A stretch of 64,000 nt of DNA from Piscinibacter lacus (GCF_016735685.1 NZ_JAERRA010000001.1:806001-870000), one strand, 5' to 3'; positions 34,628 through 44,206 are shown, counted from the first letter of the stretch. Notes: a model not told the origin generated them from the sequence alone. A program made the numbers and translations.

Positions 34628-36502
34628 ATGCGTGCCCATGACCCTGTCGCGCCCCCGGCGCCGGCCGCTCTGGCCGGGTCGGCTGCGGCTGCGCCGAACC
34701 CGCGCTCCGACTGGCGCACCCTCGGCCGGCTGCTGCCCTATTTCTGGCAATACCGCGTCCGGGTGGCCCTGGCCCTGGCCTGCCTGATCGGCGCCAAGGC
34801 CGCCAATGTCAGCGTGCCGCTGCTGCTCAAGCAACTGGTCGACAGCCTGGCCCTGCCGGCCGGCGATCCGCGCGCCGTGCTGGTGGTGCCGGTGGGCTTG
34901 CTGCTGGCCTATGGCGGGCTGCGCCTGTCGACCTCGCTGTTCACCGAGCTGCGCGACCTGGTCTTCGCCAAGGCCAGCGAGGGTGCGGCCCGCTCGATCG
35001 CGCTGCAGGTCTTCGAGCACCTGCATGCGCTGAGCCTGCGCTTTCACCTGGAGCGCCAGACCGGCGGCATGACCCGCGACATCGAGCGCGGCACCCGCGC
35101 CGTGCAGTCCCTGGTCAGCTACTCGCTCTACAGCATCGTGCCGACGCTGGTCGAGGTCGGCCTGGTGCTGGCCATCCTGGGCACGCAGTTCGATGCCGGC
35201 TTCGTGCTGATCACCTTGGCCGCGCTCGTGGCCTACATCGTCTTCACCGTGCTCGTGACCGAGTGGCGGACCAAGTACCGCCGCAAGCTCAACGAGCTGG
35301 ATTCGAGCGCGCACACCCAGGCCATCGATTCGCTGCTGAACTACGAGACGGTCAAGGTCTTCAGCAACGAAGGCCACGAGGCCCGCCGCTACGAGGCCAG
35401 CCTGGAGGCCCTGCGGCGCGCAAGGCTGCGCTCGCAGTCGACGCTGTCGATCCTGAACACCGGGCAGCAGTTGCTGATTGCCGCGGCGCTGATCGCGATG
35501 CTGTGGCGCGCGACCGAAGGCGTGGTCTCGGGCCGGCTCAGCCTGGGCGATCTGGTGATGATCAATGCCTTCATGATCCAGCTCTACATCCCGCTGAACT
35601 TCCTAGGCGTGATCTACCGCGAGATCAAGCAGGCGCTGACCGACCTCGACAAGATGTTCCTGCTGCTCGAGCGCGAGCGCGAGATCCAGGACGCGCCCGG
35701 TGCCGTCGAACTGCTGCGCCCGCCCGGCAGCCCGCCGCCGGCCTTGCGTTTCGAGGACGTGCACTTTGCCTACGACCCCGGCCGCCCCGGCGCACCGGGC
35801 CGGCCGGTGCTTCAGGGCCTGAGCTTCGAGATTCCGGCCGGCCACACGGTGGCGGTGGTCGGCCCCTCGGGCGCGGGCAAGAGCACGCTGGCGCGGCTGC
35901 TCTACCGCTTCTACGACGTGCAGGGCGGCCGCATCACCCTGGACGGTCGCGACCTGCGCCAGCTCACCCAAGCCAGCCTGCGCCGGGCCATCGGCATCGT
36001 CCCGCAGGACACCGTGCTCTTCAACGACAGCGTGGCCTACAACATCGCCTACGGCCGGCCGGGCGCGGCGCAGGCGGAGATCGAGGCGGCGGCCCGCGCC
36101 GCGCACATCCACGACTTCATTGCCGGCGCGCCGGCCGGCTATGCCACGCGCGTCGGCGAGCGCGGCCTCAAGCTCAGCGGCGGCGAGAAGCAGCGCGTAG
36201 CCATTGCCCGCATGCTGCTCAAGGATCCGCCGATCGTGATCTTCGATGAAGCCACCTCGGCCCTGGATTCCGCCAACGAGCGCGCGATCCAGGCCGAGCT
36301 GCGCGCCGCAGCCCGGGGCAAGACGGCGCTGGTCATCGCCCACCGCCTGTCGACCGTGGTCGATGCCGACCAGATCCTGGTGCTGGAGGCCGGCCGCATC
36401 GTCGAGCGCGGCCGCCATGCCGAGCTGCTCGCCCGCGGCGGCGTCTACGCGCGCATGTGGGCCCTGCAGGCCCAGGGCGGCGAGGGCGCTGTGCGAGACT
36501 GA
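34628..36502 (+). CDS. Atm1-type ABC exporter (permease-ATPase)
   Basis: A 624-residue half-transporter. The membrane domain spans about residues 35-345 with Atm1-family text: TGGMTRDIERGTRAV, DSLLNYETVKVFSNE and REIKQALTDLDKMF. The nucleotide domain follows: Walker A GPSGAGKST near 413-421, LSGGEKQRVAIAR near 516, and IFDEATSALD. Atm1/HMT1-like bacterial exporters move glutathione-linked species such as metal-glutathione or persulfide conjugates. That substrate is inferred from family only. The ATG at 34628 (MRAHDPVAP) is the first that does not run into the divergent thioesterase gene. Confidence 0.86.
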   Translation: MRAHDPVAPPAPAALAGSAAAAPNPRSDWRTLGRLLPYFWQYRVRVALALACLIGAKAANVSVPLLLKQLVDSLALPAGDPRAVLVVPVGLLLAYGGLRLSTSLFTELRDLVFAKASEGAARSIALQVFEHLHALSLRFHLERQTGGMTRDIERGTRAVQSLVSYSLYSIVPTLVEVGLVLAILGTQFDAGFVLITLAALVAYIVFTVLVTEWRTKYRRKLNELDSSAHTQAIDSLLNYETVKVFSNEGHEARRYEASLEALRRARLRSQSTLSILNTGQQLLIAAALIAMLWRATEGVVSGRLSLGDLVMINAFMIQLYIPLNFLGVIYREIKQALTDLDKMFLLLEREREIQDAPGAVELLRPPGSPPPALRFEDVHFAYDPGRPGAPGRPVLQGLSFEIPAGHTVAVVGPSGAGKSTLARLLYRFYDVQGGRITLDGRDLRQLTQASLRRAIGIVPQDTVLFNDSVAYNIAYGRPGAAQAEIEAAARAAHIHDFIAGAPAGYATRVGERGLKLSGGEKQRVAIARMLLKDPPIVIFDEATSALDSANERAIQAELRAAARGKTALVIAHRLSTVVDADQILVLEAGRIVERGRHAELLARGGVYARMWALQAQGGEGAVRD

Positions 36503-36535
36503 CCCGTTACGCCCCGCGCGCGCCCGAGTCTTCCT

Positions 36536-37093
36536 ATGGCCCTCAAGTCCACCATCTTCAAGGCCGAGCTGCAGATTGCCGACATGGACCGCGGCGTCTA
36601 CGCCAGCCCGCAGCTCACCCTGGCCCAGCACCCCTCCGAGAACGAGGAGCGGCTGATGGTGCGCCTGCTGGCCTATGCGCTCAACACCCGCGGCGAGGTC
36701 GACCAGCCGCCCCTGGCCTTCGCCCGCGGCATGACCGAGATGGACGAGCCCGACCTCTGGCGCAAGACCTATGCGGACGAGATCGAGCTGTGGATCGACG
36801 TCGGCCTGCCCGACGAGAAGTGGATCCGCAAGGCCAGCCACCGCAGCCGCGAGACCCTGGTCTATGCCTGGGGCGGCAAGACGCCGATCTGGTGGGCCCA
36901 GCACAAGGGCACGCTGAGCCGCCTGCCGGGCCTGCAGGTCTGGCAACTGCCCGTCGAGCAGGTGGCGGCCATGGCCGGGCTGGTCGCCCGCAGCATGCGC
37001 TTGCAGTGCACGGTGCAGGACGGCCAGATCTGGCTGGGCGACGGCGAGCAGACGGTCGAGATCCAGCCGCAGCGCCTGCATCCAGCACCCTGA
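36536..37093 (+). CDS. yaeQ: YaeQ family protein
   Basis: A 185-residue cytosolic protein of the YaeQ family, which has a PD-(D/E)xK nuclease-like fold. Recognised from MALKSTIFKAELQIADMDR, NEERLMVRLLAYAL, EPDLWRKTY and IELWIDVGLPDEKWIRKASH. Biochemical role is not established. It starts 33 bases after the ABC exporter and may share its transcript. Confidence 0.9.
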   Translation: MALKSTIFKAELQIADMDRGVYASPQLTLAQHPSENEERLMVRLLAYALNTRGEVDQPPLAFARGMTEMDEPDLWRKTYADEIELWIDVGLPDEKWIRKASHRSRETLVYAWGGKTPIWWAQHKGTLSRLPGLQVWQLPVEQVAAMAGLVARSMRLQCTVQDGQIWLGDGEQTVEIQPQRLHPAP

Positions 37094-37390
37094 AGAGGCC
37101 GGCGCCGCGCCGCGCCGCCCGCGCATGCCTCCGACCGCCGGCCGCCCGGCGACCCGCCGCCCGGCATGCCGCAGGGCATGCGGCATGGCATGGAGCTTGC
37201 GCGAGCCTTGCGACCCGTGCGCTGCCGCCTCGGCGCTTTTTGACGCCGTTTCTGCCGCCGCTCCCCTGGGGTATGTCCGGGGGGTCGTGCACGTGGTCCC
37301 CACACGTCCGGCGCCGGATGCCTGGGTTAGATTGCCCCGAGGCATGCCGTCCCATCCTGCGGCGTCCGCACCTTTTTCTGGAGCTTTCCG
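37094..37390. promoter_or_regulatory. Upstream region of the gltIJKL operon
   Basis: 297 bases between yaeQ and gltI. The first half contains several GGCATG/GCATGCC palindromic bits; the second half is less GC-rich and should hold the gltI promoter. I could not assign a -35/-10 pair or a known riboswitch. No supported gene. Confidence 0.4.
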
Positions 37391-38281
37391 ATGAAACATA
37401 CACTCCTGACCCTCGCCCTGGCCGGCCTCGCTTTTGGTGCCCAGGCCGACACCCTGAAGAAGATCAAGGACAGCGGCAGCGTCACCATGGGCGTGCGCGA
37501 GTCCTCCGGCGCGCTCAGCTACACCCTGGGCGACGGCAAGTTCGTTGGCTACCACGTCGAACTCTGCGAGCGCGTGCTCAAGGACGTGCAGAAGCAGCTC
37601 GGCCTCGGCGCCCTGACCACCAAGTACCAGCCGGTCACCTCGCAGAACCGCATCCCGCTGGTGCAGAACGGCACCGTGGACATCGAGTGCGGCTCGACCA
37701 CCAACAACGCGACCCGCCAGAAGGACGTGAGCTTCGCCGTCACCACCTTCGTCGAGGAAGTGCGCATCGCCGTCAAGTCGAACAGCGGCATCACCGGCAT
37801 CGGCCAGCTCAACGGCAAGAAGGTCGCCACCACCACGGGTACCACCTCCGTGCAGACGCTGCGCAAGAACGAGCGTGCCACCGGCGTGAACTTCGAAGAG
37901 GTCTACGGCAAGGACCACGCCGACAGCTTCCTGCTGCTCGAATCGGGCCGCGCCGACGCCTTCGTGATGGACGGCGCCATCCTGGCCGGCAACATCGCCA
38001 AGGCCAAGAACCCGGCCGACTTCAAGATCGTCGGCGAGGTGCTCAGCGTCGAGCCCATCGCCATCATGATGCGCAAGGACGACCCGGCCTTCAAGAAGGC
38101 GGTCGACGACAGCCTGATGGCCATGATGAAGAGCGGCGAGATCGCCAAGATCTGGGACAAGTGGTTCCTGCAGCCCATCCCGCCCGCCAACACCAAGGTC
38201 GGCATGCCGGCCAATGACAACACCAAGGCGGCCTGGGCGGCGCCGAACGACAAGCCGATGGAAGCCTACGCGGCCAAGTGA
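37391..38281 (+). CDS. gltI: Glutamate/aspartate ABC transporter, periplasmic binding protein (GltI-like)
   Basis: A 296-residue solute-binding protein with a Sec signal peptide (cleavage after AQA-D, residue 19). It has the family 3 amino-acid-binding pattern: ITMGVRESSG-type start (VTMGVRESSGALSY), FVGYHVELCERV, VDIECGSTTNNATRQK and DAFVMDGAIL. It delivers acidic amino acids (probably glutamate or aspartate) to GltJK. First gene of gltIJKL. Two cysteines (LCERV, IECGS) are conserved in GltI and probably form a disulfide. Confidence 0.91.
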   Translation: MKHTLLTLALAGLAFGAQADTLKKIKDSGSVTMGVRESSGALSYTLGDGKFVGYHVELCERVLKDVQKQLGLGALTTKYQPVTSQNRIPLVQNGTVDIECGSTTNNATRQKDVSFAVTTFVEEVRIAVKSNSGITGIGQLNGKKVATTTGTTSVQTLRKNERATGVNFEEVYGKDHADSFLLLESGRADAFVMDGAILAGNIAKAKNPADFKIVGEVLSVEPIAIMMRKDDPAFKKAVDDSLMAMMKSGEIAKIWDKWFLQPIPPANTKVGMPANDNTKAAWAAPNDKPMEAYAAK

Positions 38282-38353
38282 GTGCAGGGGGCGGGGCGGT
38301 TCGCGGTGCGCCGGGCGCACGCTAGCCGCAGCCCGCCCGAGGAAGGTCGGACG

Positions 38354-38359
38354 AGGAGG
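38354..38359 (+). promoter_or_regulatory. Ribosome binding site fixing the GTG start of gltJ
   Basis: AGGAGG lies five bases before the GTG at 38365. It is the best Shine-Dalgarno sequence in the operon and selects GTG over any later ATG. Confidence 0.75.
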
Positions 38360-38364
38360 CGCCG

Positions 38365-39105
38365 GTGGGCAACTGGGATTGGCAGGTGTTCTGCAAGGAC
38401 ACCATCGACGGCGAAGTGCGGCCGTCCTGCTTCGGCGAGGGCGGGGACATCACCTACCTCGACTGGATGCTTTCGGCCTGGGGCTGGACGCTGTCGGTGG
38501 CCCTGCTGGCGCTGGTCGTCGCGCTGGCCGTCGGCTCGCTGATGGGCATCCTGCGCACGGTGCCCGACAAGCGCCTGGCCTTCCTCGGCAATGCCTGGAC
38601 CGAGCTCTTCCGCAACATCCCCCTGCTGGTCCAGATCTTCCTCTGGTACCACGTGATCCCGGGCCTGATCCCGCCGCTCAAGCAGGTGCCGAGCTTCGCG
38701 CTGGTGGTGCTGGGCCTGGGTTTTTTCACGTCGGCGCGCATCGCCGAGCAGGTCAAGGCCGGCATCCAGGCCCTGCCCAAGGGCCAGCGCTATGCCGGAC
38801 TGGCCGTGGGCCTGACCCTGCCGCAGACCTACCGCTACGTGCTGCTGCCCATGGCCTTCCGCATCGTCATCCCGCCGCTGACCAGCGAGAGCATGAACAT
38901 CATCAAGAACAGCTCGGTGGCCTTCGCGGTCAGCATTGCCGAGCTGACGATGTTCGCGATGCAGGCGCAGGAGGAGACCTCGCGCGGCATCGAGGTCTAC
39001 CTGGCGGTGAGCGCGCTGTACTTCGTCTCGGCCTTCACGATCAACCGCATCATGCTGGTGGTCGAGGACCGGGTCCGCGTGCCCGGCATGGTCGGAGGCA
39101 AGTGA
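38365..39105 (+). CDS. gltJ: Glutamate/aspartate ABC transporter permease GltJ
   Basis: A 246-residue inner-membrane permease with about five helices. It has the HisM-type signature in its cytoplasmic loop (EQVKAGIQALPKGQRYAG) and the FRNIPLLVQIF segment typical of polar amino acid permeases. The start is GTG, supported by AGGAGG upstream; the N-terminus reads GNWDWQVFCKDT, as in other GltJ proteins. It ends one base before gltK. Confidence 0.91.
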   Translation: MGNWDWQVFCKDTIDGEVRPSCFGEGGDITYLDWMLSAWGWTLSVALLALVVALAVGSLMGILRTVPDKRLAFLGNAWTELFRNIPLLVQIFLWYHVIPGLIPPLKQVPSFALVVLGLGFFTSARIAEQVKAGIQALPKGQRYAGLAVGLTLPQTYRYVLLPMAFRIVIPPLTSESMNIIKNSSVAFAVSIAELTMFAMQAQEETSRGIEVYLAVSALYFVSAFTINRIMLVVEDRVRVPGMVGGK

Positions 39106-39106
39106 G

Positions 39107-39775
39107 ATGTTGAACCTCGACTACAGCTTCCTCGACTGGGGTGTCGTCAGCGGCTTCATCCTGAAGGGCCTGGTCTTCTCGGTGCAGCTCACGCTGATCG
39201 CCATGGTTTGCGGCATCGCCCTGGGCACGGTGCTGGCGCTGATGCGGCTCTCGGGCAAGCCCTGGCTGGTGATCCCCGCCTCGATCTATGTGAACACCCT
39301 CCGGTCCATCCCGCTGGTGATGGTGATCCTGTGGTTCTTCCTGCTCATCCCGCTGCTGATCGGCCAGCCCATGGGCGCGGAGTTGTCGGCCATCATCACC
39401 TTCACGATCTTCGAGGCGGCCTACTACTCCGAGATCATGCGGGCCGGCATCCAGAGCGTGCCCCGCGGCCAAGTGCAGGCCGGCTACGCGGTGGGCATGA
39501 GCTACGGGCAGACGATGCAGCTCATCGTGCTGCCGCAGGCCTTCCGCAACATGCTGCCGGTGCTGCTGACGCAGACCATCATCTTGTTCCAGGACACCTC
39601 GCTGGTCTACGCCATCGGCGCCTACGACCTGCTCAAGGGCTTCGAGGTGGCCGGCAAGAACTTCAACCGGCCGGTCGAGACCTACCTGCTCGCCGCGCTC
39701 GTCTACTTCATCATCTGCTTCAGCCTGTCGATGCTCGTGCGTCGTTTGCAGCAGAAGATCCAGATCATCCGCTGA
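39107..39775 (+). CDS. gltK: Glutamate/aspartate ABC transporter permease GltK
   Basis: A 222-residue permease pairing with GltJ. Signature segments: VNTLRSIPLVMVILWFFLL, and the EAA-type loop AGIQSVPRGQVQAGYAVGMS. The ATG follows the gltJ stop by one base, so translation is coupled. The gltL gene starts 15 bases downstream. Confidence 0.91.
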   Translation: MLNLDYSFLDWGVVSGFILKGLVFSVQLTLIAMVCGIALGTVLALMRLSGKPWLVIPASIYVNTLRSIPLVMVILWFFLLIPLLIGQPMGAELSAIITFTIFEAAYYSEIMRAGIQSVPRGQVQAGYAVGMSYGQTMQLIVLPQAFRNMLPVLLTQTIILFQDTSLVYAIGAYDLLKGFEVAGKNFNRPVETYLLAALVYFIICFSLSMLVRRLQQKIQIIR

Positions 39776-39790
39776 ACCACGGACCCCGCC

Positions 39791-40525
39791 ATGATCGAGA
39801 TCCAGAACGTCTCCAAGTGGTACGGCAGCTTCCAGGTGCTGACCGACTGCACGACCACCATCCAGAAGGGCGAGGTCGTCGTCGTCTGCGGCCCCTCGGG
39901 CTCGGGCAAGAGCACGCTGATCAAGACGGTGAATGCGCTGGAGCCCTTCCAGAAGGGCGACATCGTCGTCAACGGCATCAGCATCGCCGACCCCAAGACC
40001 GACCTGCCCAAGCTGCGCAGCCGTGTCGGCATGGTCTTCCAGCACTTCGAGCTGTTCCCGCACCTGAGCGTGACGGAGAACCTGACCCTGGCACAGATCA
40101 AGGTGCTGGGCCGCGGCAAGGACGATGCCCTGGCCCGGGGCCTGAAGATGCTCGACCGGGTCGGCCTGATCAAGCACAAGGACAAGTTCCCCGGCCAGCT
40201 CTCCGGCGGTCAGCAGCAGCGGGTGGCCATTGCCCGCGCGCTGTCGATGGATCCGATGGTCATGCTCTTCGACGAGCCGACCTCGGCCCTGGACCCGGAG
40301 ATGGTCGGCGAGGTGCTCGACGTCATGGTCCAGCTCGCCAACGAGGGCATGACCATGATGTGCGTGACCCACGAGATGGGCTTCGCGCGCAAGGTCAGCC
40401 ACCGCGTCATCTTCATGGACGCCGGCAAGATCATCGAGGACTGCAAGAAGGAAAGCTTCTTCGGCGAGCCCGAGGCGCGCTCGGCGCGGGCCAAGGACTT
40501 CCTTTCGAAGATCCTGCAGCACTGA
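39791..40525 (+). CDS. gltL: Glutamate/aspartate ABC transporter ATPase GltL
   Basis: A 244-residue ATPase of the polar amino acid uptake family. Walker [10 protein letters not shown] (residues 35-43), Q-loop [13 protein letters not shown], signature [15 protein letters not shown] near 137, Walker [12 protein letters not shown], and the H-loop VTHEMGFA are intact. Last gene of gltIJKL, converging with the GT26 gene over a strong hairpin. Confidence 0.93.
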   Translation: MIEIQNVSKWYGSFQVLTDCTTTIQKGEVVVVCGPSGSGKSTLIKTVNALEPFQKGDIVVNGISIADPKTDLPKLRSRVGMVFQHFELFPHLSVTENLTLAQIKVLGRGKDDALARGLKMLDRVGLIKHKDKFPGQLSGGQQQRVAIARALSMDPMVMLFDEPTSALDPEMVGEVLDVMVQLANEGMTMMCVTHEMGFARKVSHRVIFMDAGKIIEDCKKESFFGEPEARSARAKDFLSKILQH

Positions 40526-40558
40526 AGCGGCTCGGGCGCCGCGATGCTCTGCTTGGCC

Positions 40559-40579
40559 CCGCCCGGGCAGGCCGGGCGG
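40559..40579. terminator. Hairpin between convergent gltL and the GT26 gene
   Basis: An 8-bp perfect stem CCGCCCGG/CCGGGCGG with a 5-base loop fills the gap between two convergent genes, ending two bases before the GT26 stop. It lacks a T-run; bidirectional termination is inferred from position. Confidence 0.45.
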
Positions 40580-40580
40580 C

Positions 40581-41696
40581 TCAGTCCAGCAGACCGCTGA
40601 GCTTGAGCTGAAGTCGTGCCCGCCAGGCGCGCGGGGCCTGGATATCGGCGGCCACATGCGGCCGGTCGGACCGGCGCAGCAACATCGCCGCGGTGGCGGC
40701 GTCCAGGCTGCGCAGCTCGCGAAGGTCCCAGGACGCTGGTTTGTCGCCGGCCGGCTGGGCCGCCAGGGCCTGGCGCAGCGCCGGGCCGCCCTCGCCGCTG
40801 AGCTGGTAGCTGCGGCCGTTGACGCGAAGCTGGGCGGGGGCCTGCTCGCGCCCCGCCGCCGGTCGGGCGCCGAACAGCCACTGCGGCAGCACCCGCCCCA
40901 GCAGCAGCCGCAGCAGCCCGCCGCCGTCGTACAGGTAGCGCCGCCAGATGCCGCGCTCGGTGGCAATCCGCCACAGCCACTCCAGCCCCAGGCTGCGGGC
41001 CCAGACGGGCGCCCGGTCCAGCCGGCCGGCGGTGAAGTTCACGACCGCGCCGAGGTGGCTGATCAGCGGGGCCTGCACCCGGTCGCGGTTGCGCAGCGCC
41101 CAGGCCTGACCCTTGACCGCGCCGAGTGCGACGACGAGGAAGTCGGCGCCGCTGGCATTCAGCGCGGCCAGGGTGGCTTCGTCGCTGAGACTTTCGACAT
41201 CGCCGAAGCCGGCCGCGAAGCCGCCCACGCCGGTCAGGCCGGGGGACAGGCCTTCGGCATGCCGCCGGGCGAGCTGGGCTGAGGCCTCTTCCGCCGCCCC
41301 GGGCGGGCCGCCGAAGAAGGCCACCTTCAGCGGCGGGCCGGGCAGGCGCTGAAGGTCCTCGAACAGGTCGGAGCCGGCCACCCGCTCCGGCAGCGGCAGG
41401 CCGAGCAGGCGGGCCAGCCAGACCAGGGGCTGACCGTCGACCAGCACGAGATCGCTTTCCAGCACCGATCGGCGAAAGGCCGGGGCCGACTGGGCGGCGA
41501 CCAAGAAGTTGACATTGACCGTCGAGAAGAAGCAGCGCTCGCCTGCGCGAGCCCGGGCGCGGAGGAGTTCCGCCGCCTCGCGACGGCTCACCGCGTCAAA
41601 GGGCAGGCCGAGCAGGGCATAGGCATCGAAGGTCTTCGGCTCATGCTGCTTCACAGCGGCCCTTGAGCCGTCAGCAGGTCCATCCTTGACGGTCAT
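40581..41696 (-). CDS. WecG/TagA/CpsF (GT26) glycosyltransferase with C-terminal STAS-like domain
   Basis: A 371-residue protein. Residues ~25-265 form a GT26 enzyme: FFSTVNVNFLVAAQ, SDLVLVDGQPLVWLARLLG, ERVAGSDLF, LKVAFFGGPPG, and RAPVWARSLGLEWLWR near 235-250, as in WecG and TagA. These add a sugar to a lipid-linked acceptor. From about 285 a second region follows (LRVNGRSYQLSG, then SWDLRELRSLDAATAAMLLR) that resembles a STAS domain. Such a tail could bind a partner protein or control activity (inference). Last gene of the eps cluster, three bases after the ligase-like gene. Confidence 0.8.
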   Translation of the reverse strand: MTVKDGPADGSRAAVKQHEPKTFDAYALLGLPFDAVSRREAAELLRARARAGERCFFSTVNVNFLVAAQSAPAFRRSVLESDLVLVDGQPLVWLARLLGLPLPERVAGSDLFEDLQRLPGPPLKVAFFGGPPGAAEEASAQLARRHAEGLSPGLTGVGGFAAGFGDVESLSDEATLAALNASGADFLVVALGAVKGQAWALRNRDRVQAPLISHLGAVVNFTAGRLDRAPVWARSLGLEWLWRIATERGIWRRYLYDGGGLLRLLLGRVLPQWLFGARPAAGREQAPAQLRVNGRSYQLSGEGGPALRQALAAQPAGDKPASWDLRELRSLDAATAAMLLRRSDRPHVAADIQAPRAWRARLQLKLSGLLD

Positions 41697-41699
41697 GAA

Positions 41700-43256
41700 T
41701 CAGGCGTGGCGCCACTGGGGGGGTGGGGCCATGCGCGGGCTCGGGCTCGGCCTTGCCGGGACCTTGGCAGTGACAGGCTTCAGCCGGCTGTAGGTCAGCG
41801 CCAGGCCGGCCACCAGGATCTTCAGGGTGATGACACCGACGATTGGGCTGCACGTCGCAACGAAGATCATCATGCCGATGCTTGCGGCAAAGATGCTCCG
41901 CCCCATGCCATCCAGCTCGACGTCACGCTTGCGGTTGCGCGCCCAGGCCTGGAAGGTGGCAAAGAGCACCAGCAGGAAGACGCCGACGTAAAGCACGAGG
42001 CCGAACAGGCCCGTCGACAAGGCAATGATCACGTAGGTGTTGACGAAGTCGATGAAGCCGTCGCCCTGCATCAGATGGGTGAAGGCATGGTTGGTCTCAT
42101 AAGTGAAGGTGCCCAACCAGGGGTTCTGGCGAATCACTTCGATCGAGGCCTTGAGCAGTTCCTGTCGGAAGACCACGGTCTCAGCATCAAGGGTGCCGAT
42201 GAAGGGTAGATGGTCAACGATCTTGGGGCCCAGTGGACTAATGAGCACCAGTGGCAGCACGAGCAGCCCCAATCCGCTGAGCTTGGCCAATCGCGCCACA
42301 CCGTCGCGGCTGATGAGCAAGTAGGCGAACAGCCCAACCGCTGCGCCCAGCCAGGGGCCTCGGGAAAGCGGTGCCCAAAGGCCCGCGCAGACCACCATGA
42401 TCAGGAAAGCATGGAGGGCCTTGGACGCCCGCAAGCCCATCGACACGATGAAGCACAGCGCCACCATCATGAACAGGCCCATGACCAATGGATGGCCCCC
42501 GGGGCCTGCGGCACGCAGACTATCTCCGCGGGTCAGGTGGACGTGGCGGAAAGTCTTCAAGTCCAGGGTGAGGATCAGGTCCGGGTAAAGCAGCCAGCCC
42601 TTGAGGTTTTCGAACACGACGATCGGCGCAACCACCATCCAACCCAGCACCAGGGCACCCATCACCTCCCGGACGTCATTGCGGCTGGTCAGGCCGCGGG
42701 TGACGGCGTAGTAGGGAATGATCACGTCGAGGAACATGCCGATGCCCTCGCGCACCGTCACAGTCAGCGGAAGGCCGGAGGTGCTGAGCAGGGTGATGCG
42801 CAGCACGATGTAGCCGAGCACCCACAGGTCGACGAGACGGATCCAGCCTGTCAAGCGCTGATTGCGGTTGTTGATCAGCACGCTCACGCAAAGCGGCAGC
42901 AGGAGGACAAGGTTCAACACCCGCAGGTAGTTCAGGTCCAGCAGGTAGTTGATGGCCCCCAGACCGGGCAACGGGGCCGAGTAGGGTGGGATGCAGAAAG
43001 CAAGGAAGGCATACAGCGCGATGGTCTGCTTGTCGCGCAGTTTCAGAAGAAACAGGATCAGGAAGAGCAGGAAGGCGAAGATCCAGAAACTGCTCGAGAT
43101 AAAGGCCGCGAAGGTGATGCCCAGCCAGCCCGCAGCCCGTGTCCAGTAGGTTTGCGGCGACATGCCGCGCTGGATGTAGAACCTGCTGCACAACAGGAAC
43201 ATGCCCCCCGCCAGCACGAAGATGACGAAAAGCGCCTTGAGGTGAACGAGGGTCAT
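41700..43256 (-). CDS. O-antigen ligase/polymerase-like membrane protein of the exosortase cluster
   Basis: A 518-residue protein with 10-12 transmembrane helices. It has a long periplasmic loop containing PWLGTFTYETNHAFTHLMQGDG and, before it, APLSRGPWLGAAVG, the SRGPWLG arrangement seen in the Wzy_C (O-antigen ligase/polymerase) family. It should polymerise or ligate the exopolysaccharide in the periplasm. It lies between xrtB (41 bases upstream) and the GT26 gene on the same strand. GC content is visibly lower than in housekeeping genes nearby, as is usual for surface-glycan genes. Confidence 0.78.
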   Translation of the reverse strand: MTLVHLKALFVIFVLAGGMFLLCSRFYIQRGMSPQTYWTRAAGWLGITFAAFISSSFWIFAFLLFLILFLLKLRDKQTIALYAFLAFCIPPYSAPLPGLGAINYLLDLNYLRVLNLVLLLPLCVSVLINNRNQRLTGWIRLVDLWVLGYIVLRITLLSTSGLPLTVTVREGIGMFLDVIIPYYAVTRGLTSRNDVREVMGALVLGWMVVAPIVVFENLKGWLLYPDLILTLDLKTFRHVHLTRGDSLRAAGPGGHPLVMGLFMMVALCFIVSMGLRASKALHAFLIMVVCAGLWAPLSRGPWLGAAVGLFAYLLISRDGVARLAKLSGLGLLVLPLVLISPLGPKIVDHLPFIGTLDAETVVFRQELLKASIEVIRQNPWLGTFTYETNHAFTHLMQGDGFIDFVNTYVIIALSTGLFGLVLYVGVFLLVLFATFQAWARNRKRDVELDGMGRSIFAASIGMMIFVATCSPIVGVITLKILVAGLALTYSRLKPVTAKVPARPSPSPRMAPPPQWRHA

Positions 43257-43297
43257 GATCGGTCGGGCGTGAGGGTGCGGTCGCTGCGGCTGCTGGC

Positions 43298-44206
43298 TCA
43301 GGCACTCGGCGACGAGGTCGGGGTGCGCGTGTCCTGGCGCTTGAACAGGCGTCCGACCAGCATCAGCAAGGCGTCCATCGCGATGAAGCTGAGCAGGGCG
43401 ACCAGCATCAGCACCATGCCGGCCAAACCGTGCAGGAAACCCTGACCCGCTTCATCACCCAGGTGGTAGGTGATCAGGACCAGGATGATCACGCGGATGA
43501 TGTTGGCGGCGAAGGCGATCGGCGGGATCAGCAGCATCATCACCGCGTTGTGGACGATGCCCCTGCGCTGCATGATGTACATGTAGAGCACGCCCAGGGC
43601 CGTCAAGCTGAACATGGAGTTCAGGCCCGAGCAGGCATCGGCCACCAGCAACTGGTACTGGCCGACGGTCAGGGTGACGCCGGTCCGTGCGATCGGGTAG
43701 CCCGCGAAGTACAGCAGCTCTTCCGCGATCACCGAGACGTACTGCTTCAGGCTGGAGGTCGCTGCGTCGATCACGAAGCCCGGCAAGGGAATCATGAAGA
43801 CCAGGTAGAGCAGCGGAAACCAGACGCGCTTCAGCAGTTCACGCCCGCCCAGCAGCAGCAGCAGCCCCGACAGGATGGGCAGTTGCGCCGCGAAGACAAA
43901 GATGGAGAGGTCGAGCGCGCGACCGCCGAGGTAGATCAGCAGGCCGAGCACGAGCAGCGGCCAGCCCATGGGCGAGCCTTGCCCGATGCGCCCCACGATG
44001 AGTTCGCGCTCGCGGTAGAACAACCAGGCGACCACCGCGAGCACGATGGTGCCGTGGCCATGCTCCTCGCTCTGCCAGATCGTCTCCAGCGCCCAGGCAT
44101 AGACGGGGCCATAGAGCACCAGGAAGGCAAGCAGCACCAGCCCGAGCGCCATCTGAGCCGGACCGAGGCCGGGCAGCAGCTTCATCGTCTGGCCCGGACC
44201 GCTCAT
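43298..44206 (-). CDS. xrtB: Exosortase B (PEP-CTERM sorting transpeptidase)
   Basis: A 302-residue polytopic membrane protein with about eight helices. The exosortase catalytic triad is visible: Cys in VADACSGLNSM (about residue 191), Arg in ANIIRVIILV (about 238), and His in GQGFLHGLAGM (about 260). It cleaves PEP-CTERM tails of exported proteins; a substrate is encoded at 2241-2966. Its ATG overlaps the stop of epsG (ATGA). The B subtype is inferred from its epsDEFG context. No epsI gene follows, which is unusual for this locus type. Confidence 0.92.
   Translation of the reverse strand: MSGPGQTMKLLPGLGPAQMALGLVLLAFLVLYGPVYAWALETIWQSEEHGHGTIVLAVVAWLFYRERELIVGRIGQGSPMGWPLLVLGLLIYLGGRALDLSIFVFAAQLPILSGLLLLLGGRELLKRVWFPLLYLVFMIPLPGFVIDAATSSLKQYVSVIAEELLYFAGYPIARTGVTLTVGQYQLLVADACSGLNSMFSLTALGVLYMYIMQRRGIVHNAVMMLLIPPIAFAANIIRVIILVLITYHLGDEAGQGFLHGLAGMVLMLVALLSFIAMDALLMLVGRLFKRQDTRTPTSSPSA

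Noticed and set aside
37125..37394. 89-codon forward frame in front of gltI
   Set aside because: No recognisable domain, overlaps the gltI start, composition like non-coding GC-rich DNA.
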